Part shown: piece after piece, positions 1 to 11,200 of the stretch
How positions within the stretch are numbered: position 1 is the first letter of the stretch
How the letters are laid out: every line of letters starts with the position of its first letter
Assembly (NCBI GenBank): GCA_035771175.1
Contig: CM069598.1
Location: 15,376,438 to 15,440,437, forward strand
Direction of reading: 5' to 3'
Source: Paratinospora sagittata
Taxonomy: Eukaryota; Streptophyta; Magnoliopsida; Ranunculales; Menispermaceae
DNA: 64,000 nucleotides
The notes under the pieces: generated by a model
The model's input: the letters and a program-made list of their open reading frames with translations, nothing else
What the model was told of the DNA's origin: nothing
Databases searched by the model: none
Made by a program: the position numbers and the translations under genes

Positions 1-108
1 ATTAAGTAACATGGCAACTTAGCCCTTAATAGAGCAGAGTGGAGAAAGCGGATTCATGTAGCCCCCATATAGTTGGGAAAAAGCTTAGTTGAATTGAGTT
101 GAGTTAAG
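1..108 (+). mobile_element. RTE-type LINE 3' tail, truncated
   Basis: This stretch carries the conserved 3' end of plant RTE LINEs: a block reading GTGGAGAAAGCGGATTCATG, then TAGCC, a TAGTTGGGA-like block, AAAGCTTAG, and a short TTGAG repeat instead of a poly-A tail. Three other copies of the block lie at 11.2, 17.8 and 20.2 kb. No coding sequence is left and the 5' part is cut by the window edge. The family call rests on recognition of this tail. Confidence 0.6.
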
Positions 109-749
109 ATTAGAATTTAAAGAATTAAGGTTTGGGGTTTATGATCTTGTGGTTTAAGTTTATGATTCATGATTTTTCGGTTTTGGGCTTTTAGGCTTAA
201 AGGTTTAGAGTTTAGCTTTTTGAGTTTAGTGTTTATTATTTTCATTTACGATATAGGTTTAAGATTTTTTTTATATGGGTTTAGGGTATATGCCTAAGAT
301 TTGCCTTTCAATGATTTAAGGTTCTTGATTTTGTGTTTAACATTTAAGATTTTGTGCTTGGGATTTATGGTTTAGAAGAAAAATGAAAGTCAAAGAAAAT
401 AGAAAATCAAATATAAAACATAAAGCAACATCATCAAAGAGCTTTGGGCATACTCATATACCTCACCGATTCACGTACATCATCTTTTGTCTCCTTTGTT
501 CCAATAGTTGTGAATTAATTCATGGATGCACCTTGCCAATTGGGTTGTTGTTATTTCTATTTTATGAAATCTCAAATGTGTTTTTGGTAACATACTGTTA
601 GAGCACTCTCATGATTATTTTCGCCTTTTGCAATGCTGGTTAGCAAGAAGTAGCAAGGATGCTTATCCTCATTTGCTTTGCACTTTTGTTGATGGTGATT
701 TATGAAATAGCATAGAAGAAAAGGGAACGTGGTAGTTATTTGAGTGTTG
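109..749. other. Non-coding AT-rich stretch
   Basis: The sequence is rich in phrases such as GGTTTA/GGGTTTA (about 120-370) but is not a regular telomere array. I see no gene; the short open frames here have no recognisable domain. If the TWINKLE reading is right, this is intron sequence or DNA upstream of that gene. Confidence 0.5.
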
Positions 750-757
750 AATGGCGG

Positions 758-882
758 ACCTTGGTCCAATGGTTGAGGCTGCTCCATCATGATCTGTAGC
801 CTTGGAGGTCACAAGTTTGAATTTGGAAACATCTCCAATGTGGAGATAAGGCTGCATAAATTGCTCCTTACCTAGACCTTGC
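758..882 (+). mobile_element. Au-like tRNA-derived SINE
   Basis: A Pol III-type head is visible: an A-box-like TGGTCCAATGGTTGAGG and a B-box-like GGTCACAAGTTTGAAT. It is followed by the GGAGATAAGGCTGCATA and CCTTACCTAGACCTTGC tracts typical of Au-family plant SINEs. The copy is bounded by an 8-bp direct repeat AATGGCGG (750-757 and 883-890), read as the target-site duplication. No acceptor stem is present, so it is not a tRNA gene. Confidence 0.65.
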
Positions 883-1081
883 AATGGCGGCACCCATGGT
901 TGTCAAGATCTTGAATTGGAAGCGAATCATTTCAAGGCTTGATTAATTGAATCGAGATTCAGATTGGTGAATCATAAGATTCATGATATATATGTGAATC
1001 ATATAATTGAATGGTTAAGTATCCATAGAGTAATAAAAAAACACTAGCGTTTTTTAGCAATTTAATGATTTAGTACGATTC

Positions 1082-1411
1082 TGTTAAATACTAATAAAAG
1101 ACACAAAGATGTAACGTGGTTCGGCTCCAAGGCCTACGTCCACAAGAGAAGAGAGGAAATATTTTCTTTTCTTGATGATGTCTTAATGGAGGGACACCAT
1201 ATATATAGACATACAGGGCTATGCACACATATAGCTATAATTACAATTTTAGTAACTGCTAAATAAAACAATTTTAGTAACTACTAAATAAAACGACTAC
1301 TAAAATTATCATTTTTCCTTAAAGGAAATAAATCCTTAAAAGAAATAAACCTTAAAGGAAATAAATCCTTAAAGGAAATAAATCCCACAGATTTTGCTCT
1401 TCTCCACAACA
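1082..1411 (-). repeat. 3' LTR of Copia A1
   Basis: 330 bp with TG...CA ends. It is about 74 bp longer than the 5' LTR because of two internal tandem expansions: an AATTTTAGTAACTACTAAAT unit near 1243-1300 and a CCTTAAAGGAAATAAAT unit repeated at about 1316-1383. A TATATATA motif near 1200 is the likely LTR TATA box, read on the minus strand. Confidence 0.92.
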
Positions 1412-1423
1412 CTCCCCCTCAAG
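1412..1423 (-). promoter_or_regulatory. Polypurine tract of Copia A1
   Basis: On the minus strand CTTGAGGGGGAG directly abuts the TG of the 3' LTR, the expected position and composition of a Copia plus-strand primer. Confidence 0.85.
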
Positions 1424-1466
1424 CTGGTGAGTAAAGGTTTACCATTCCCAGCTTGGACACATTTGC

Positions 1467-3395
1467 TTAAAATGCAGTATGGTTTAACCCTTTAGTGAGC
1501 ACATCGGCGAGCTGATTATTGGTAGACACATATGGAGTACAAATCAACCCACTATCAAGCTTCTCTTTAATAAAGTGTCTATCAATCTCTATATGCTTGG
1601 TTCGATCATGTTGAACTGGGTTATGAGCAATGCTAATTGCAGATTTATTGTCACAATAGAGTCTCATAGGGCCATCCCAGTGTATCTTCAAATCTGTTAA
1701 AATTATCTGCAACCATAATAGCTCACAAACCCCTTGTGCCATTGCTCGCAATTCTGCTTCAGCACTAGATATGGCCACTACATTCTGCTTTTTACTTCGC
1801 CATGTCACCAAATTCCCACCAAGAAACGTACAATATCCAGTAGTTGATCTTCTGTCAACTACTGAACCAGCATAGTTTGAATCAGTATATGCTTCAAGAA
1901 CCACTCCTGTGTGTCTTTTAAATAAGATGCATTGTCCTGGAGTCCCTTTAAGATACTGTAGAACGCGAGTAGCTGCTTGCAAATGAATATCTTTAGGCTT
2001 GTGCATGAACTGACTTATTACACTTACTGCATATGCAATATCAGGTCTTGTGTGAGAGAAATAGATGAGTGTTCCTACTAGTCTTTGATACATCTCCTTA
2101 TTAATAGTCAGCGCTTCTTCAGCTTCTCCAAGCTTGTGATTAAGATCAATAGGAGTATTCATTGGTTTGCATGCTAGCTTCCCTGTTTCTTTAAGAAGGT
2201 CTGTAATGTACTTCTGTTGCGAAATAAAGATTCCTTGTTTAGAGTGTGCCACTTCAATCCCTAGGAAATATTTCAGTCTCCCTAGTTCCTTAATCTCAAA
2301 TTCCTCGGTCAAACACTGCTTCAAATTTTGTTTCTCGTTCTCATCGTTTCCTGTCATGATGATGTCATCAACATACACTAATAGAGCTGTAACTCCCCCT
2401 GAAGTCGAGTGCTTAATAAACAGAGTGTGATCTCCTTGGCTTTGTCTATATTCCATATTTGTCATTACTTTGGCAATCCGACCAAACCATGCCCTCAGAG
2501 ATTGTTTAAGTCCATAGAAGGCCTTTTTCAATTTACACACTTTATCAGTGGTGCCAAATCCTGGAGGCACTTCCATATAGATTTCTTCCTCTAAATTCCC
2601 ATGTAAAAATGCATTTTTTACATCAAATTGTTGCAGATCCCAGTCATAATTAGCTGCCAATGACAAAAGAAGTCTCACAATATTCATTTTTGCAACCGAA
2701 GCAAATGTCTCTTGATAGTCCACACCATATGTTTGAGTATATCCTTTGGCTACTAATCTAGCCTTGTAGCGCTCTAGGGACCCATCTGCTTTGTATTTTA
2801 CTGTATAAACCCATTTGCACCCCACAGGTTTCTTTCCTGCAGGCAAGTCTACCAACTCCCATGTCGTATTTTTCTCCAGGGCTTCCATTTCCACATTCAT
2901 AGCTTGTTTCCAATTTGTATTAGATAAAGCCTCGAATAATGATATAGGAGTCTGGATGTTGTTCAGGTTGGTAAGGAAACTCTTATGGGTTGGCGAGAAC
3001 TTCTCGAAGGATACAACATGAGATAGTGGATACAAGGGATGTTTAGTGCATTCCCTTGTGCCCTTTCTAATGGCAATGGGAAGAGCATTGTCAGGTTCAG
3101 AGGCTAAAAGATCATTGTTAGTTTCAGGAACTAATGAAATTTGTAAGGCGGGTTCAGGATTTGTTACCTCATTTTCAGGGATTGGTTTAGATTCTTGAAC
3201 TTGCATCGGTTCAGGAGCTGCAGCTTTCTTTCTTGAGTACATTTGTCCAGTCATCCGATCCTTAGGTTCGTCATTGGGTACAAAGGGTGTAGGTGATTCG
3301 GGTTTGGTTTGTTGGAGTTTAAAGGGGCCAAAAAGATCAGAAAGGTTATCAAGGGAGTTCCGATCCTTATCTTCCATGATGACACTCTCCCCCAT
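1467..3395 (-). pseudogene. Copia A1 reverse transcriptase-RNase H
   Basis: A long open frame of 642 residues covers the integrase-RT linker, reverse transcriptase and RNase H. Visible RT motifs are WELVDLPAGKKPVGCKWVY, QQFDVKNAFLHG and the catalytic YVDD box (LLVYVDDIIMTGN). RNase H shows AYTDSNYAG, SSAEAEL and YCDNKSA. It ends with a stop at 1467-1469, just before the polypurine tract. The first Met is internal to the ancestral polyprotein, and the upstream join to integrase is out of frame. The domain itself looks open, but the element has no gag and a broken integrase. Copy A2 has the same frame with a 2-nt deletion in RNase H. Confidence 0.88.
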
Positions 3396-3509
3396 AAGAG
3401 GAGGAGCGGAAAAATAGGGCTCGGGTTTATAGAAAGTGACATCGACAGAGACAAAGAATTTCTTTGATGGCGAATGATAGCATTTATATCCCTTTTGAGT
3501 GGAAGAGTA

Positions 3510-3957
3510 TCAGACAAAAACACACTTGAGAGCTCTGGGGTCCAACTTCCCCCTGTTGGGTTGGTGAACATGGATAAATGATACACACCCAAATATCTTA
3601 GGTATAAGATTATTGAAGATTTTGAGCTTAGGGTAAAATTGACATAGCTTTTCCATAGGACTTTTGAAACCAAGGGTCCGGGATGGTAGACGGTTAATAA
3701 GGTGTGTTGCAGTAAGGACAACTTCCCCCCAATAGGACTTAGGCATAGTATTCTGAAATAAAAAGGCTCGGGTTGTATCAAGCAAGTGGCCGTTTTTTTC
3801 TTTCAGCAACTCCATTTTGTTGTGGGGTGTGAACACAGGATGATTCATGAAGGATCCCCTCGTTTTGGAAGTAATTGGCCAATGTTTGATTAAAATAGTC
3901 TCTGGCATTGTCAGATCGAAATCTCTTGATTTTAACACCAAACTGGGTGTGTATCAT
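3510..3957 (-). pseudogene. Copia A1 integrase, C-terminal half
   Basis: Minus-strand fragments carry the end of the integrase core and the following domain: a TPQQNG-like region (here altered to TPHNKME in the open frame), SYWGEVVLTATHLINRLPS, and FGCVSFIHVHQPNRGKLDPR. It continues directly from the N-terminal half on the other side of the hAT-like insertion. Frames change around 3790 and 3500, so several indels separate it from RT. Confidence 0.8.
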
Positions 3958-3965
3958 GTTATGGA

Positions 3966-4837
3966 CAAGGTACGAAACTTCGATTTCGCCCTAAACTTCG
4001 ACCTTCAAAAATCAGAATTAATTCGGAGAAGTTTAATTCGACATGGAGAATTTTTGTAAAAATTTGCTAAATTAGAGAAGTTTAGAGAATTTTTGCATAT
4101 ATGCTTAAATATCTAAATTTATTGTAGTATATGCTAAAAATTAATATAAATAGACACTTTTAATACATAAAAATATCAATAAGCGACTTAACAAAATCAA
4201 TCTTGTTAAGTGAGTTGATGAATTTGAATGACGGCTTTTGGTCTTAATTTGTTTTTTTTATTTTGATATTTAATTTTGTGGTGGCTTGCTTCTCGACCAT
4301 ATACTTTACTAGTTGGAATTCTATCATGCTTAATTTATTAGTTTATTATTTGAATGTGTTATTTATTAATCTTGTTTCATAAGAGTTAACTAAAAAAAGA
4401 TGACTTTAGGTAATCTTTTAATTTATTTTTAAGTTTTTATCTTATTTCGACTTTAACTATTTATTTATTTTGCTTCTTTTCTTTTTTTTTTGGTAAAGCA
4501 TATCCCATAAACTACATAATTTGTTAACTTGTTAAATTATTTTTTAAAATTTATATTGCTATGTTGGTTGATGAAGTTGAAAATAATACATAATTATTAG
4601 TGTTTTATTGTTTTTTATTGATGAAGTAACATCTTTTTTACTTCTCTGTCTAATTTCATCGAATTTTGTCGAATTTTATCGAATTTTTGCATTTTTTTAT
4701 TGAAAAACTAAACTTTTGTCGAAGTTTATCGAATTATTTAGCGAATTTTTTCATTTTTTATTTTACATCCCACTTTGCACTTCAATGGTAAAAAAACCGA
4801 AAAAATTCGCCGAATTTCGGCGAATTTTTAGACCATG
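3966..4837. mobile_element. Non-autonomous hAT-like element nested in Copia A1
   Basis: An 872-bp insertion interrupts the integrase of Copia A1. The undisturbed site is seen in copy A2 (13149-13168). It is flanked by a perfect 8-bp duplication GTTATGGA (3958-3965 and 4838-4845). The ends form imperfect inverted repeats: CAAGGTACGAAA at the left, and CATGGTCTAAAA as the complement of the right end. Eight-bp duplications and CA.GG-type termini are typical of hAT elements. No transposase is encoded; the interior is AT-rich with GAATTTT/TCGAATTT motifs. A truncated relative lies at 8508-8940. Confidence 0.8.
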
Positions 4838-4845
4838 GTTATGGA

Positions 4846-5764
4846 AGGTAGGAAGAACAAAGCTCACATTGGATTTTTGTTTCAATAAGAATATCCACGA
4901 GACTCTAGTACAATCATCAATGAAGGACACAAATCATCGCGCTCCAGAAACATTAGGTATTGGAGAGGGACCCCAAATATCACTATGAATGAGATCAAAA
5001 GGATCTGAACTTCTTTCATTACTAAGTGGAAAGGATATACGCTTGTGGTTCGCAAGTTCACACACTTCACAATGAAAATCTTCAACATTGAGAGACTTAA
5101 ACAAAAACTGAAACGTGATTTGAAAGGTTCGAAAAGAAGGATGGCCAAGGCGGCGATGATGGAGCCATAGCTTTTCTTTATTGAAAAATTTGTGCTCGGA
5201 GAGAAATGAAGTGTTACTCTTGATAGGATGTACTGGTGTCTCAAGGTAATATAACCCGTCCTGTTCCTTAGCATGTCCAATCATCGTCCCCAAGTCCTGG
5301 TCCTGAAATGCACAATAAGTAGGGAAGAAGGTTACATTACAACTCAGATCATGGGTCAGTTTTTTAATAGAGATAAGATTAGTAGATAGTTTAGGAACAT
5401 GAAGAACATTTCTGAGTGTAAGGGTGGGGCTGATGTGAACATCACCTATACCAGCAACTGTGGTTAAGGATCCATCAGCAGTGGCTATTTTCTGACTACT
5501 AGGACATGGGTTGTAGATATGAAATATATTGGGGGAATTGGTCATGTGATCAATAGCACCAGAATCTATAACCCAAGAGTTAGTAAAAAACTTATCTGAG
5601 ACGTTAAATCCAATAGAAATAGGAAAGTTACCTGAATGGGCCAATGAACAGGTACCTGAGGGTTTGTCCAGTGTGCCAAGCAAAGATTTTAATCTTTCAA
5701 TGTCGTCTTGGCTGAATCCGTTTGGCACCGGGGAGTCTGCAACTGTTTCGGAAGTAACCGACAT
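4846..5764 (-). pseudogene. Copia A1 protease-integrase N-terminal half
   Basis: The frame opens with MSVTSETVADS at 5764. The aspartic protease active site is VIDSGAIDHMTNS, and the pre-integrase HHCC zinc finger is LWLHHRRLGHP...CEVCELANHKR, followed by HSDIWGPSP of the integrase core. It stops at 4934-4936, where a Trp codon (WFVSF in copy A2) has become TGA; the homology continues to the hAT junction at 4846. There is no UBN2 gag domain and no CCHC knuckle ahead of the protease. The N-terminal linker (DDIERLKSLLGTL) is the kind that normally follows gag. Confidence 0.88.
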
Positions 5765-6144
5765 TTTTCTTTTTTTCAGGGCTGCAGATGGCGTTGGAGA
5801 TTAGAGAGATGCAGTGATGTGCAAGAGAGATGCGCGAGAGACGACGAAGATCAGTAGCAACGTCAAAGATCAACAATGGTGGGTTTTAGTCGCGGCGACT
5901 GAAACACAATAGCAATGGAGACGTGGGCGTCGACGACGATTAGGATATTGGCAGTGCCAATGAGGAAGACGCAGTAGTCGATGGTGATATAGTAGCAGTG
6001 GTGAAGATGTACGCACCAATCAGCAACACGAATAATGGCGATGAAGGCCAACGAGGATGGTTCCGGCAATGAAGGCCAAAATAAAATAATTTCGACGATG
6101 AAGGTCGGAAGAAAAGAAAAATTTCCCAGTTGTACGGGCTTAAA

Positions 6145-6156
6145 GCTCTGATATCA
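6145..6156 (-). promoter_or_regulatory. Primer-binding site of Copia A1
   Basis: On the minus strand TGATATCAGAGC follows the 5' LTR directly. It differs by one base (G to A) from TGGTATCAGAGC, complementary to the initiator tRNA-Met 3' end; copy A2 has the intact version. Confidence 0.88.
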
Positions 6157-6412
6157 TGTTAAATACTAATAAAAGACACAAAGATGTAACGTGGTTCGGC
6201 TCCAAGGCCTACGTCCACGGGAGAAGAGAGGAAATATTTTCTTATTCTTGATGATGTCTTAATGGAAGGACACCATATATATAGACATACAGAGCTATGC
6301 ACACATATAGCTATAATTACAATTTTAGTAACTGTTAAATAAAACGGCTACTAAAATTATCATCTTTCCTTAAAGGAAATAAATCCCACAGATTTTGCTC
6401 TTCTCCACAACA
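6157..6412 (-). repeat. 5' LTR of Copia A1
   Basis: 256 bp with TG...CA ends, nearly identical to 1082-1411 apart from the tandem expansions in that copy. Its outer end abuts the GATTC target duplication. Confidence 0.92.
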
Positions 6413-6639
6413 GATTCAACTAGCGATTCACAGGCATAACAATTCAGGAATCAAATTTGAATCGTTTTGGGGTGAATCGTACAATTCTGCGATTCAGATC
6501 ACGATTCTGACTACTATGGTGGCGCCTGCACTTGGTATGTACTATGGAGATATTTTGGCATTGTGGGTATGTTCCTTTTTTCATGAGATGGATGTTGCTA
6601 TTCTGAAACAGATTGTAATAATTAAGGGACAACATTTGT

Positions 6640-7540
6640 TGCTACTAATATTTTGTGGTGTGGTGACAAGGCTTTTTGTGTCTTTTTTTCTAATCTATCC
6701 TCTATTTTCTTGAGTCATAATAGCCCAATATCTTCCTTCCCTGTTCATTGCTTGGATTTGATTCAAGTTAACTCTAGTTGGAATTTTCACCTTTGTCATA
6801 ATCTCGCTGATCATGAAATTCCTGACCTTCTGGATCTGTAGAAGGCTTCATCCTAGATTATGGCAAACCGATAGGAAATTTTATCCCATAATCAGTCAAA
6901 CACTGTTCCGCTTAGTCTTTCTTTAGTGTTTTGATTGACCACCCCTACCCCTACTTTGTTCCTTCACAGCTCATTTAGAAGACCAAAGTTTCAAGAATTC
7001 CGTTTGGTTACCAGCCCTTGACAGGATAAATGTCTGAAATTCTTCAAATTACCATCCATGTCAACCTTCCTTGATTGGCGGGTGTTGTGTTAAGAAGAAT
7101 GAAGAGTTGGGAGACCACCTTTTCCTTCATTGCCCTTTCACTCTATCAGTTTGGTTTAGTCTATTGCAGGTGCATGATTGGAGCTGGGCCATTTTGAAGA
7201 GTTACATAGATATTCTTCACATTGAATTTGTTTGTGCTTTATTAGGTGAAAGGTGTGGCATTACTCCACTGTCACACTACTATGGTGTGTGCGGTTGGAA
7301 AGGAACCAAAGTGTATTGTGGATAAGTCTTGTGGAGCGGATGTAGTTCGGAGGCCTTTTGTTTTCAAGCCTCTTGCTGGATGTCATTGGATAAGGCTTTC
7401 CATTGTTTCGCCTCATCCAACTTGTTCAGTGATTGGTCTTTTTTTTCCCTGAACCTTGCTTTTCTGGTGCCTACCTGGAGGACTTCTTGTATCTTCGTAT
7501 TTTCTACTTTTATCATTAAAAAGATAGTTTATTTATGATT
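6640..7540 (+). pseudogene. Decayed L1-type LINE, ORF2 C-terminal remnant
   Basis: Broken frames show the tail of a plant L1 ORF2. At 6653-6838 there is WGDKAF-like and SSWNFHLCHNLADHEIPDLL text. At 7071-7325 there is an RT-associated zinc-binding motif: CVKKNEELGDHLFLHCPFTL followed by SVWFSLL. Further tail-like text, in another frame, runs to about 7530. Many stops and frameshifts are present. I recognise this by family pattern only; target duplications were not found. Confidence 0.65.
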
Positions 7541-8139
7541 TACTGATGACAAAGTAAATCTCTTACTCCATATGTTTGCTCTCAGAATCAGCTGGCTAGT
7601 AGTTCATTTTTTACATCATGTTAAAAACTGGGCATGTTTGATTTGTGTGGTACAGCTCAAAGGGAGTGTTAAGACTTAAGAGTACTTGGAATAGCTTTTG
7701 TTACCTCTCTTTAGTCTTTAGTTATATATTTAGAAACAAGGACACGGTAGTCTTTTCACCTTATTTTAATTCGTAAATAAGGAGTCTCGAGGGATTTTGT
7801 TGGAGTTGTGCTAGTTTCAGCCCCTTTCTTTTCACCTTTTTGTTGCTCTTCTACTTCTAGTACTAATTTGTTAGGTTGCCACATTACCTGTTCCCACTTT
7901 TGTTAGACTTAATTTACATTGCTTCCATCACTTGGAGGTCTATGATTAATCTGCCATTGATCTTTTGAAGTTCATCTCATGATTATGGGATGACATTCAC
8001 CAAAATTCAGGCTTCAATTATATCCAAGTGCGGCCATGATCCCATGTAAAGTCATGCTGTGGGGTTTTGGTTGAAAGATTTTTATTTGTTATTTTTTATT
8101 TTAAATTTTGAATCTGTCTGAATGCTATAACTTGAGCAG
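7541..8139. other. Intron sequence upstream of first TWINKLE exon in the window
   Basis: No gene is seen here. It ends with a splice acceptor (TTGAGCAG, ending at 8139) after a moderately pyrimidine-rich tract. Confidence 0.5.
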
Positions 8140-8271
8140 GTTGTTCCCGGAGAATTGACTGTTGTTAGTGGTGTTCCCAATTCTGGAAAAAGTGAGTGGA
8201 TTGATTCCCTCTTATGCAATCTTAATGAAATCACTGGCTGGAAATTTGTGCTTTGCTCCATGGAGAACAAG
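8140..8271 (+). CDS. TWINKLE exon with Walker A
   Basis: 132 nt, phase 0 at both ends. It starts after GAGCAG and ends before GTGAGA. It encodes VVPGELTVVSGVPNSGKSEW and on to CSMENK, including the ATP-binding P-loop. Confidence 0.93.
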
Positions 8272-11200
8272 GTGAGATGCCTGATAATATTCCATACTCT
8301 TAGCACTTCATGTATTGTATGGTCAATAATCTCACAATAATATAACAAAAAGGACATTGTGTGCCATGATTGGTTTATTTATAGTTGAAGATAGAATGTC
8401 CAACATGGCAGTGAAAACAATTTGGAAATGCCTGTCAACATATTGGTGCATACGCTGTGGAAAGTTTACATTCTTGACTTCTGATAACTGAATCTGCCTT
8501 TCATTGTATTTTTAAGTTTTGTCTCATTTTAACTTTCTTTCTTTATTTATTTCTGTTTTTCTTGCTTCTTTTGTTCTTTTTTCCATAAGGCACACTCATA
8601 AAATTACATGATTTATTTGATCGTTAGATTACTTTTTTATTTATATTGCTATTTTGGTCGACGAAGTTAAAAATAATGTGTAATTATTGGTAATTTGTTT
8701 TTTGTTTTTTATTGATTAAATATCACATGCTTACTTCTCTATCGAATTTCGTGTCATTTTTTTAATTTTTTAATTGAAAAATTAAACTTTTATCAAAGTT
8801 TGTCAAATTTTTGTTGAATTTTATCAAATATTTCGGTGAATTTTTGCATTTTTTATGTTACATCCACTTCACACTTTGGTGATTCAAAAATTGAAAAAAA
8901 TTGCCAAATTTCAGTGAATCTTTCAATTTTTTGAACCAAGATTGAGCTTGTCCTTTGTTGAACTTGGTCGTAGGGGATTTGTTTCAATGTCATCATGATT
9001 TAATTATTGGTGGTATCGGAATCTCTTTGTTTGAGGTCTTCCTTTATGAAAAACTTAATGTAAGGGAAAATCTTAAGCTTAATGTTTAGATTCCATTTTC
9101 CTTTCTTTAGCACTTTTTTTTTTCTGTCCAAATTGTGTTAATACAGGTTTACATCCAATAAGAAAAAAATGAAGTGGTGAATAAAGGATATGGGACATAT
9201 GGAATGAAGAACAAAGTGTAGATTATTTCCCCTAATCGTATTTTAACAGTTTCCAGTGTTTGCAGTTCCATTTACTCCAATGCGGATCAAAGTATTTTGT
9301 ACTCATCAAATTATTGTTTGGATTCATAGGATTGTATGTCCTGCAATATTATAATTCTATGCTATTAAATCTTCTGAATTAAATTTAATTAGATTTCTTA
9401 ATTCTAATCTTTGGAAATGTATCCTTGGTGGAATTGTAAGTGCAAACATTTTTAAGATCATCGTTAAATGTATTCTTACATAATTTAACTATGTTAGTAA
9501 AAATTGGTAAAGACTACATATAAGTGGTGATGGACATAGTGGCTCAGGGCTCTCATCTCAGGAAACAAGGTCACGAGCTCGACTCTCCACTAGTGTTGGC
9601 CACTCGGGGCATCTCCCGCTCAGCAACCATCGAGCACATCCCGAATACCCTCGGTTATAAAAAAAAGAAAAAGAAAAAAAAGTGGTGATGGACATAGGTA
9701 GACTTCAGGTATATATATATAGGACTACATATAAGTGGTGATAGACATAGGTAGACTTTAGGGGTTAAAGGTGTTGTGCGTTTGGTTTGTTGAAGGAGTG
9801 GAAGGATGATTCTATGATAGTGAATGGCTTTGTTGGTTGAGATACTAGTAGCGATCATTGTTGTTAAATTAGGATTAATTATAAAATCGTGGAGGATAGG
9901 GTTGGGTATAATTGTAAATTGCTTCATCGATTTTAATATTTTTTTTAAATTGCAAAAAATACAGAAAAATTCTTAAATGTCTGAAATAATGCAATAATAA
10001 TTGATTTACTTATTTGGTCATGTATCAAGCTCGAAAGCTCATTCCTCCTCCTCTTGCATGGAATTCTTATTTGTATTTCTTATTTCTCTCTTTCCTTTCC
10101 TTGCAATAATTCCTTTTAAGAATAAACCAAAATCATTTAGCACATTGTTGCAAATATTAATATTTTGTCTGTTTTAATCAGATGATCCTTCATTCTAAAT
10201 ACACCTCAAATAGTTCCTTATTGTTTTGTGCACCATAATGCAATGCTTCAAGTTTCATACATCTTTTTCTCACTTTTCTCTTGTGAAACACAAAACTGAA
10301 TATTAAAAGCCACCACCAGTTTCAAATGAACAACCAAACAAAGGAAACCTAAAACTAAATGAAATACGGCAAGGATAGAAATCTCCAAGTCCTTCCCTTC
10401 TCATTGATTTTTCAGCAATGCATAAAGTATTTTACTCATTGAAAAATGCTGCAACAAATGTATTTCAATTGGATGGAATAATGAGTAAAATTGTAAAACA
10501 TTGATGTGCTAAGAAGTAGGCATTGAAGTCTTTCTCTTAGTTTTGTGCAATGGAGAGAATACCTAAGTTTTGAAAAGCTCAAGTTTGTCTCAATAAATTA
10601 TAAAGAACTAAAAAAGAAAGTTATAGTTGGAAAAATTGAGTGCAATTCCTCATAATTTGCAATTCCACAATATATATATTTATATATATATATATATATA
10701 TATTTTATTTATTGTATGTTCTTTTTTTTTTTTTTTTTTTAAGGTTTCTGAATGTCAGTTGACCCATAACCATTTCACTCATCTTTAGGTTCGTGAACAT
10801 GCGAGAAAGCTTTTGGAGAAGCACTTGAAAAAGCCATTCTTTAATGCTAGGTAAATTGAAGAAGATCTTTTTTGGGAGTTTTTATTTTATGCTCTTTGCA
10901 CTCTTTAAAGATGGTTTCATGGTTGTTTTCTTATTACAAAAATCATCATTGTTGTCGTCATCAACAATGTATTTATGCATAAAATAATTCCACCAAGGCT
11001 TTAAGTAATTTTATTGCTTTTCATTTGACCCTTCAATTCATATATTAGTTTTTTTTTTTTTTTTTTTTTGAATTATATTTGTAGCTTCATTTGAAATTCT
11101 CCTTCTTTACTGTTTATTATTGTAATTATTATAATTATTGCCATGGGTGTACATGTGTTGCATGAAGACCTAAAATAACAAGGATAAAGATAATTTAAAA

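Larger units (their letters stand above)
1082..6412 (-). mobile_element. Copia LTR retrotransposon, copy A1 (lacks gag)
   Basis: A complete antisense Ty1/Copia element, with LTRs at 1082-1411 and 6157-6412. It is flanked by a perfect 5-bp target duplication GATTC (1077-1081 and 6413-6417). On the minus strand the order is LTR, tRNA-Met-type primer site, protease, integrase, reverse transcriptase, RNase H, polypurine tract, LTR. The gag (UBN2-type) region is missing: only about 400 bp lie between primer site and the first pol codon. Integrase is split by an 872-bp hAT-like insertion (3966-4837) and there are scattered stops, so it is dead. By eye the LTRs differ at about eight sites plus two length differences. 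Copy A2 (11536-15684) is a close relative. Confidence 0.93.

Noticed and set aside
120..370. Interstitial telomere repeat
   Set aside because: GGTTTA phrases are frequent but irregular, with no run of TTTAGGG units.
8140..8271. Bacterial DnaB helicase transferred to the plant
   Set aside because: The exons and introns and the plant TWINKLE-specific text make this a normal nuclear organelle-helicase gene.
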